From positions 1 through 64,000 of the forward strand of contig DLHG01000009.1 in assembly GCA_002483105.1 (NCBI GenBank): a DNA stretch of 64,000 bases, written 5' to 3'. The position numbers and the translations under genes are program-made. The notes under the pieces are model-generated. The model was given only the letters and a program-made list of their open reading frames with translations, was not told the origin of the DNA and did no database searches. Source of the DNA: Bacteroidetes bacterium UBA7674 (GTDB lineage Bacteria > Bacteroidota > Bacteroidia > Chitinophagales > Chitinophagaceae). Shown here in pieces: positions 61,461 through 64,000 of this stretch. Position 1 is the first letter of the stretch; the number at the start of each line of letters is the position of its first letter.

Positions 61461-63074
61461 CTAAGCACTCTGCATCACCACCGGTGCTGCGGAGAGTATC
61501 TCATCGCTAGCCTGGGATGCATACTTTTCAAAGTTGTTGATGAACAACTGTGCCAGTTCACTTGCTTTTTTGTCATAAGCTTCTTTATCAGCCCATGTCT
61601 CACGAGGGTTCAATATTTCTGCAGGTACACCCGGGCAAGTCTGTGGTTTCAATACGCCAAAGCTTGTATGAGGTATATATTCAACATTATTCAGCTCGCC
61701 GTTCATTGCTGCAGTGATCATTGCGCGCGTATATTTCAGGCTCATACGGCTACCGGTGCCATAAGCGCCACCGCTCCAGCCTGTGTTGATCAGCCAAACA
61801 TTAGCGTCTTTATGTTCGTCCAGCTTCTTACCCAGCAGTTCTGCATATTTCGTCGGGTGCAGCGGTAAAAATACGCGGCCGAAGCAAGCAGAGAATGTTG
61901 TTTGTGGTTCTGTTACACCAACTTCGGTGCCTGCAACCTTTGCAGTATAACCGCTGATGAAGTGATACATTGCCTGTGCCTTCGTTAACTTAGAGATTGG
62001 AGGCAGGATACCAAATGCATCACAGGTAAGGAAGAATATGTTTTTAGGGTCGCCACCGTAAGATGGTTCCTTTGCATTCGGAATGTGGTGTATCGGATAT
62101 GCAGCACGAGTGTTCTCTGTGATGCTGCCATCAGTATAATCTACGGTCTTAGTGCCGTCTATGAATTTGATGTTTTCCAATAGTGCATTTGGCTTTACAG
62201 CCGCGAATATCTGTGGCTCTTTTTCAGCGCTCAGGTCTATCACTTTAGCATAGCAACCACCTTCAAAGTTGAAGACAGAACCATCGGCCCAGCCGTGTTC
62301 GTCATCACCTATCAGTGCGCGGTTAGGGTCAGCACTCAGGGTAGTTTTACCTGTACCGCTCAAGCCGAAGAACAATGCAACATCACCATCTTTACCTTCG
62401 TTGGCAGAGCAGTGCATGCTCAGTACCTTATGGTCGTGTGGTAATACAAAGTTCAGTACGCCGAAGATACCTTTCTTCATTTCGCCTGTGTAGGCCGAAC
62501 CACCTATCAGTATGATCTTACGAGTAAAGTTTACGATCGTGAAGTTTGCCTGGCGGGTACCGTCTATCACAGGGTCGGCCTGGAAGCCGGGTGCTTGCAA
62601 TATCAGCCAGTCAGTATTCTGCGTATTGATCTCTTCAGCTGTAGGGCGTAAGAACAGATCGTAGCAGAACAGATTAGCCCAGGGCGTTTCGTTCACTACG
62701 CGCACGTTCAGGCGGTATTTAGGATCAGCACAGGCATACGCATCGCGAACCCATACTTCTTTACCTTCCATGTATGCACACACCCTGTCGTACAATTTGT
62801 CGAAAGCAGCAGGGTCAAAAGGGATATTTACATCACCCCAATCCACGCTGTCCTGAGTGATAGCATCTTTAACGGTAAATTTGTCCTTAGGCGAACGGCC
62901 GGTGAACTTGCCTGTACTCACACACAAAGCACCTGTATCATTCAGCTCTCCCTGTCCCAGTTCGAGTGTTTTGTTTACGAGATCTTCAGGTGAGAGATTC
63001 CAGTGAGCAATGGCGACATTAAGACCCAGATCTGCTAGATTAGCTGACGGGTTCTTCTTTCCAAATTCCTGCAT
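61461..63074 (-). CDS. pckA: Phosphoenolpyruvate carboxykinase (ATP)
   Basis: A 537-residue ATP-type PEPCK that converts oxaloacetate and ATP to phosphoenolpyruvate, CO2 and ADP in gluconeogenesis. It contains the P-loop GLSGTGKTTLS with Lys243, the kinase-2-like FFLTCDAFGILPP, HCSANEG with metal-site residues, the RSPKDKF substrate motif near residue 60, and YTAKVAGTE. Length matches the bacterial ATP enzyme (about 530-540). Its promoter-type TATTTTTG box is 33 bases upstream. It is divergent from atpB across a 390-base gap. Confidence 0.96.
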   Translation of the reverse strand: MQEFGKKNPSANLADLGLNVAIAHWNLSPEDLVNKTLELGQGELNDTGALCVSTGKFTGRSPKDKFTVKDAITQDSVDWGDVNIPFDPAAFDKLYDRVCAYMEGKEVWVRDAYACADPKYRLNVRVVNETPWANLFCYDLFLRPTAEEINTQNTDWLILQAPGFQADPVIDGTRQANFTIVNFTRKIILIGGSAYTGEMKKGIFGVLNFVLPHDHKVLSMHCSANEGKDGDVALFFGLSGTGKTTLSADPNRALIGDDEHGWADGSVFNFEGGCYAKVIDLSAEKEPQIFAAVKPNALLENIKFIDGTKTVDYTDGSITENTRAAYPIHHIPNAKEPSYGGDPKNIFFLTCDAFGILPPISKLTKAQAMYHFISGYTAKVAGTEVGVTEPQTTFSACFGRVFLPLHPTKYAELLGKKLDEHKDANVWLINTGWSGGAYGTGSRMSLKYTRAMITAAMNGELNNVEYIPHTSFGVLKPQTCPGVPAEILNPRETWADKEAYDKKASELAQLFINNFEKYASQASDEILSAAPVVMQSA

Positions 63075-63106
63075 AGAAGAATGTTTGTATGAAAAATTTT
63101 AGACGG

Positions 63107-63114
63107 CAAAAATA
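63107..63114 (-). promoter_or_regulatory. Bacteroidetes -7 box (TATTTTTG) for pckA
   Basis: TAnnTTTG match on the minus strand, 33 bases before the pckA ATG. Confidence 0.5.
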
Positions 63115-63381
63115 CTACAATAAGCACATAGCAGGTATTAATTTTCGCTTTTTTATACAGTTTTTCGGTTAATTATAAACAGAAGAGCAAAGGCTTAATA
63201 GTAATATAACATATGTTATGCCTTACTTACATATACTATATTTTGTTATTTTAATCTGTATTGCCTTTAATCTATGCCGGTAAAACCTCGGAATTGAAGT
63301 GCTTAAAAGCTTCTTTTTGCATTATTTCCGTCTTCTGTAAAAAACTTACCTGCTTAGATTTTTTTCAGAATTTTAAACCCG

Positions 63382-63389
63382 TATCTTTG
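63382..63389 (+). promoter_or_regulatory. Bacteroidetes -7 box (TATCTTTG) for the ATP synthase operon
   Basis: TAnnTTTG followed by C, implying about a 70-base leader before the atpB ATG at 63465. No -33 TTTG is obvious. Confidence 0.55.
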
Positions 63390-63464
63390 CGCAAAATTTG
63401 GCAGGGTATATTATTACAAAGCCGGATATAATCATAGTTTCAAGCATAATTTCAGGGCTATAAA

Positions 63465-64000
63465 ATGAGTTCGAGACGTTTCTTTTCTTCATTAGGTTTA
63501 GCAATAGCGCTCAGTGTTGGCGTTTCTAATATTGCATTGGCGCAGCACGAAGAGAGTGCTCCTCATTCTGAAGCTACAGCTCATGAAGCTGAAGGCCACG
63601 GTGAGGCGGCTGAAAGCAAGAAATTCAACGCTTCAGAGGTGATTTTCGGCCACGTGGGTGATTCTCACGAATGGCACTTCTTCACTGCCGGACACACACA
63701 CGCAACTCTTCCGTTGCCCGTTATAGCTTATTCTGAAGCTAAAGGCTTGCAGGTTTTCTCTTCTTCTAAGTTCGGTCACTTTCACCATGGTGTAGTGGGT
63801 GGCAAACCGGGTCAGGTATCAGAAAGCTACGAAGGAATGCACCTGGAAAGGGGCATGACCGAAAAGCTCGTGGCGGATGACGGTTCTAAAGTGTACGACT
63901 TCTCTATTACTAAGAATGTTCTTTCGATGCTTATTTCAGTAGGCCTGTTATTATGGATCATGCTGAGCGTAGCGGCCAAATACAAGAAGAATGGTGTAAT
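63465..64000 (+). CDS. atpB: F0F1 ATP synthase subunit a, partial (3' end outside window)
   Basis: The first 178 codons of F0 subunit a are present, starting at the ATG at 63465 and open to the window end. A signal-type N-terminus (MSSRRFFSSLGLAIALSVGV, ending ALAQ) is followed by a His/Glu-rich stretch and the segment HVGDSHEWHFFTAGHTHATLPLPVI. This extended periplasmic N-terminus is characteristic of Bacteroidota AtpB. The first transmembrane helix (NVLSMLISVGLLLWIMLSVA) begins near residue 155. The proton-channel Arg helix lies beyond the window. It should be the first gene of the F0 operon (atpE, atpF next). Confidence 0.93.
   Translation, partial: MSSRRFFSSLGLAIALSVGVSNIALAQHEESAPHSEATAHEAEGHGEAAESKKFNASEVIFGHVGDSHEWHFFTAGHTHATLPLPVIAYSEAKGLQVFSSSKFGHFHHGVVGGKPGQVSESYEGMHLERGMTEKLVADDGSKVYDFSITKNVLSMLISVGLLLWIMLSVAAKYKKNGV

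Larger units (their letters stand above)
63075..63464. other. Divergent intergenic region between pckA and atpB (390 bases, no gene)
   Basis: No convincing ORF, RNA gene or terminator is present. It is A/T-rich and holds -7 boxes for each flanking gene (63107-63114 minus, 63382-63389 plus) and a perfect 14-base palindrome (ATAACATATGTTAT) at 63206-63219, which could be an operator but is short and A/T-rich. Confidence 0.6.

Noticed and set aside
1..64000. tRNA, rRNA, insertion sequence, prophage or toxin-antitoxin genes
   Set aside because: No tRNA cloverleaf-like gene, rRNA sequence, transposase or integrase motif, or typical small two-gene toxin pair was recognised in reading the intergenic regions and ORFs; I cannot exclude small RNAs.

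Overview
The window looks like a chromosome segment from a Bacteroidota bacterium, most likely order Chitinophagales / family Chitinophagaceae. The evidence is: several large secreted proteins with type IX secretion (T9SS) C-terminal sorting domains; many TAnnTTTG boxes of the Bacteroidetes promoter type and few Shine-Dalgarno-like start contexts; lipoproteins with Bacteroidetes-style lipoboxes; an atpB with the long His-rich N-terminus of this phylum; and a ketosynthase cassette of the flexirubin/aryl-polyene type. Placement below phylum is inference. No rRNA, tRNA, CRISPR array, transposase or phage gene was seen.

Layout. 1-3.4 kb: two tandem, near-identical-ended T9SS type-B surface proteins, the first cut by the window edge. 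3.4-10.8 kb: ferredoxin-reductase-like protein, two coupled carboxypeptidase-regulatory-like proteins, kbl, a lipoprotein, an amidohydrolase (possible aminofutalosine deaminase) and a pseudouridine synthase with a long repetitive basic tail. 10.9-13.2 kb: ECF sigma / putative anti-sigma / outer-membrane barrel operon. 13.4-18.6 kb: a hybrid histidine kinase divergent from a CapD/WbpM-like nucleotide-sugar dehydratase. 18.7-22.6 kb: a lipoprotein divergent from a shortened Bat (DUF58/BatD-like/BatA) operon. 22.6-27.9 kb: five-gene minus-strand cassette (O-methyltransferase, halogenase-like flavoenzyme, KS-like protein, ketosynthase, chain-length-factor-like KS). 28-34.9 kb: cytochrome c, signal peptidase I, kynurenine 3-monooxygenase, recJ, a histone-H1-like protein, rpmA and rplU. 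35-41.7 kb: GH3-family protein, Kelch T9SS protein, a monooxygenase-like/SAM-hydrolase pair, a beta-helix lipoprotein, idi, a SRPBCC protein. 41.8-53 kb: capsule export/polymerisation locus (Wza-like, CpsB phosphatase, Wzc kinase, Wzy-like, Wzx-like, GT14) followed by a VWA protein, pyrH and a multi-spanning membrane protein. 53-64 kb: gcvT, two T9SS type-A proteins around a hypothetical, pckA and the start of atpB.

The most notable points are the orphan flexirubin-like cassette with a halogenase-signature flavoenzyme, the 6 x 99-bp repeat in the pseudouridine synthase tail, a dispersed C-run/G-run intergenic repeat at gene ends, several convergent gene pairs whose stop codons overlap, and the recently duplicated T9SS gene pair. 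None is clearly a new defence or mobile system; most of the window is ordinary core and surface biology. Where the first possible start is a rare TTG, or a later ATG fits a signal peptide or family N-terminus better, the preferred start is used and explained.
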